Positions 61,843-64,000 of a DNA stretch of 64,000 bases are shown here, piece by piece. Where the stretch lies: assembly GCF_021531975.1 (NCBI RefSeq), contig NZ_JAFBIY010000006.1:1-64000 (forward strand). Direction: 5' to 3'. Position 1 is the first letter of the stretch, and each line of letters opens with the position of its first letter. Both the position numbers and the translations under genes were made by a program. The notes beneath the pieces were generated by a model. It was not told the origin of the DNA. It was given only the letters and a program-made list of their open reading frames with translations, and did not search any database. The stretch comes from Faecalicatena contorta. Lineage in GTDB: Bacteria > Bacillota > Clostridia > Lachnospirales > Lachnospiraceae.

Positions 61843-62127
61843 ATGAAATTAGTACCATTAGGAGACAGAGTTGTATTAAAACAGTTAGTAGCTGAAGAAA
61901 CTACAAAGTCAGGAATCGTGATTCCTGGTCAGTCAAAAGAAAAACCGCAGCAGGCAGAGATTATCGCTGTAGGTCCTGGTGGAACAGTAGACGGCAAAGA
62001 AGTTAAGATGCATGTGACAGTTGGACAGCAGGTTATTTATTCTAAATACGCAGGAACAACTGTTGAGATCGAAGATGAAGAATACATCATCGTAAAACAG
62101 GATGAGATCCTTGCTGTTGTAGAGTAA
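61843..62127 (+). CDS. groES: Co-chaperonin GroES
   Basis: Protein of 94 residues that forms the seven-membered lid of GroEL. LVPLGDRVVLKQLVAEETTK opens it, the mobile loop is TTKSGIVIPGQSKEKP and it ends YIIVKQDEILAVVE. AGTCAGGAGGAATAAAC is a strong ribosome-binding site. Controlled by CIRCE; groEL follows after 49 bases. Confidence 0.98.
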   Translation: MKLVPLGDRVVLKQLVAEETTKSGIVIPGQSKEKPQQAEIIAVGPGGTVDGKEVKMHVTVGQQVIYSKYAGTTVEIEDEEYIIVKQDEILAVVE

Positions 62128-62173
62128 AAGTGACAGATAAGTATAGAACAATAGATTTTTAGGAGGCGCATGA

Positions 62174-63802
<1,629 letters not shown>

Positions 63803-63832
63803 GTTCTCACGGAAAGAAATATGAAAATTTTG

Positions 63833-63860
63833 AAAACTCCCGTTGTGGGAGTTTTCTTTT
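63833..63860 (+). terminator. Terminator of groEL
   Basis: AAAACTCCC (63833..63841) and GGGAGTTTT (63847..63855), five-base loop, then C and a T-run. Confidence 0.9.
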
Positions 63861-63872
63861 TGTATAAATCTG

Positions 63873-63881
63873 TGCTACAAT
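63873..63881 (+). promoter_or_regulatory. Extended -10 promoter of the last gene
   Basis: TGCTACAAT gives an extended -10 (TG at 63873, TACAAT 63876..63881). The -35 region is poor. It lies 32 bases before the ATG at 63914. Confidence 0.45.
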
Positions 63882-63913
63882 GATTTATAAGATATTTTTT
63901 GGAGGAAATGGAA

Positions 63914-64000
63914 ATGAATGATTTCTATACAGAACAACTGGTGAAAAAGAAAAAAGGAATGAAAGAAATGATGTTGAAAGTATTATTGATCGTGCTGTCA
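63914..64000 (+). CDS. Partial CDS cut by the window end
   Basis: Only the first 29 codons are present: MNDFYTEQLVKKKKGM and then a hydrophobic stretch (MLKVLLIVLS) that looks like the beginning of a membrane helix. GGAGGAAATGGAA precedes the ATG and a terminator separates it from groEL, so it is the start of a new unit. The product is probably membrane-bound and cannot be named. Confidence 0.6.
   Translation, partial: MNDFYTEQLVKKKKGMKEMMLKVLLIVLS

Overview
The window looks like a chromosomal segment of a low-to-medium GC, Gram-positive anaerobe of the Clostridia, most likely a Lachnospiraceae gut bacterium. This is inferred from strong AGGAGG ribosome-binding sites, a CodY, a sigma-K type factor, IreB/DUF1292/RNase J gene order, paired LytR-CpsA-Psr proteins and a holin-like type I toxin locus. 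I saw no rRNA or tRNA genes and no CRISPR array.

Layout. (1) 1-14255: an AT-rich surface-polysaccharide cluster. It has WbpB/WbpD/WbpE-like enzymes for a 2,3-diacetamido-uronic acid (UDP-linked), glycosyltransferases, a Wzx flippase, a Wzz-like adaptor, a shrunken tyrosine-kinase-like ATPase, two Wzy-like proteins and an O-acetyltransferase. The WbpB gene is present twice as almost identical copies about 2.8 kb apart. (2) 14257-15607: a dead IS66-type element. (3) 15683-20802: a second glycan module with its own promoter: TarI, TarJ, a family 2 glycosyltransferase, a LicD-type phosphotransferase and an LCP ligase, suggesting CDP-ribitol synthesis and ribitol-phosphate transfer. (4) 20875-23946: an Ldh_2 dehydrogenase and GlmS, which makes glucosamine-6-P, the source of the amino sugars above. 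(5) 24174-32049: a GT-C-like membrane protein, two glycosyltransferases, a second flippase, UDP-galactopyranose mutase and a second LCP protein. (6) 32138-38993: a cohesin-like membrane protein, a YdcF-like protein, a leucine-rich-repeat protein, a VWA protein plus MoxR ATPase pair, and a GH25 lipoprotein.

(7) 39024-39352: a complete-looking type I toxin-antitoxin locus. (8) 39398-50994: housekeeping genes, mostly RNA modification and decay (MntP, PrmA, RsmE, NifS-like/ThiI, an HPr-like protein, MtaB, IreB, RuvX, DUF1292, Fur, RNase J, TrmR, TrhP). (9) 51006-51540: about 535 bases without a gene, between convergent operons, that fold into long nested stems with a probable pseudoknot; this is the best candidate here for something undescribed. 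(10) 51618-55693, minus strand: a PTS IIC-like transporter controlled by a GlnK/GlnL-like two-component system with a recognisable operator, then sigK. (11) 55844-64000: YifB, DprA, TopA, CodY, a small unknown protein, and groESL under a perfect CIRCE operator. The last gene is cut by the window edge.

Functional assignments come from reading protein motifs and gene order by eye. Promoters and terminators are pattern matches (spacer lengths counted), not measured.
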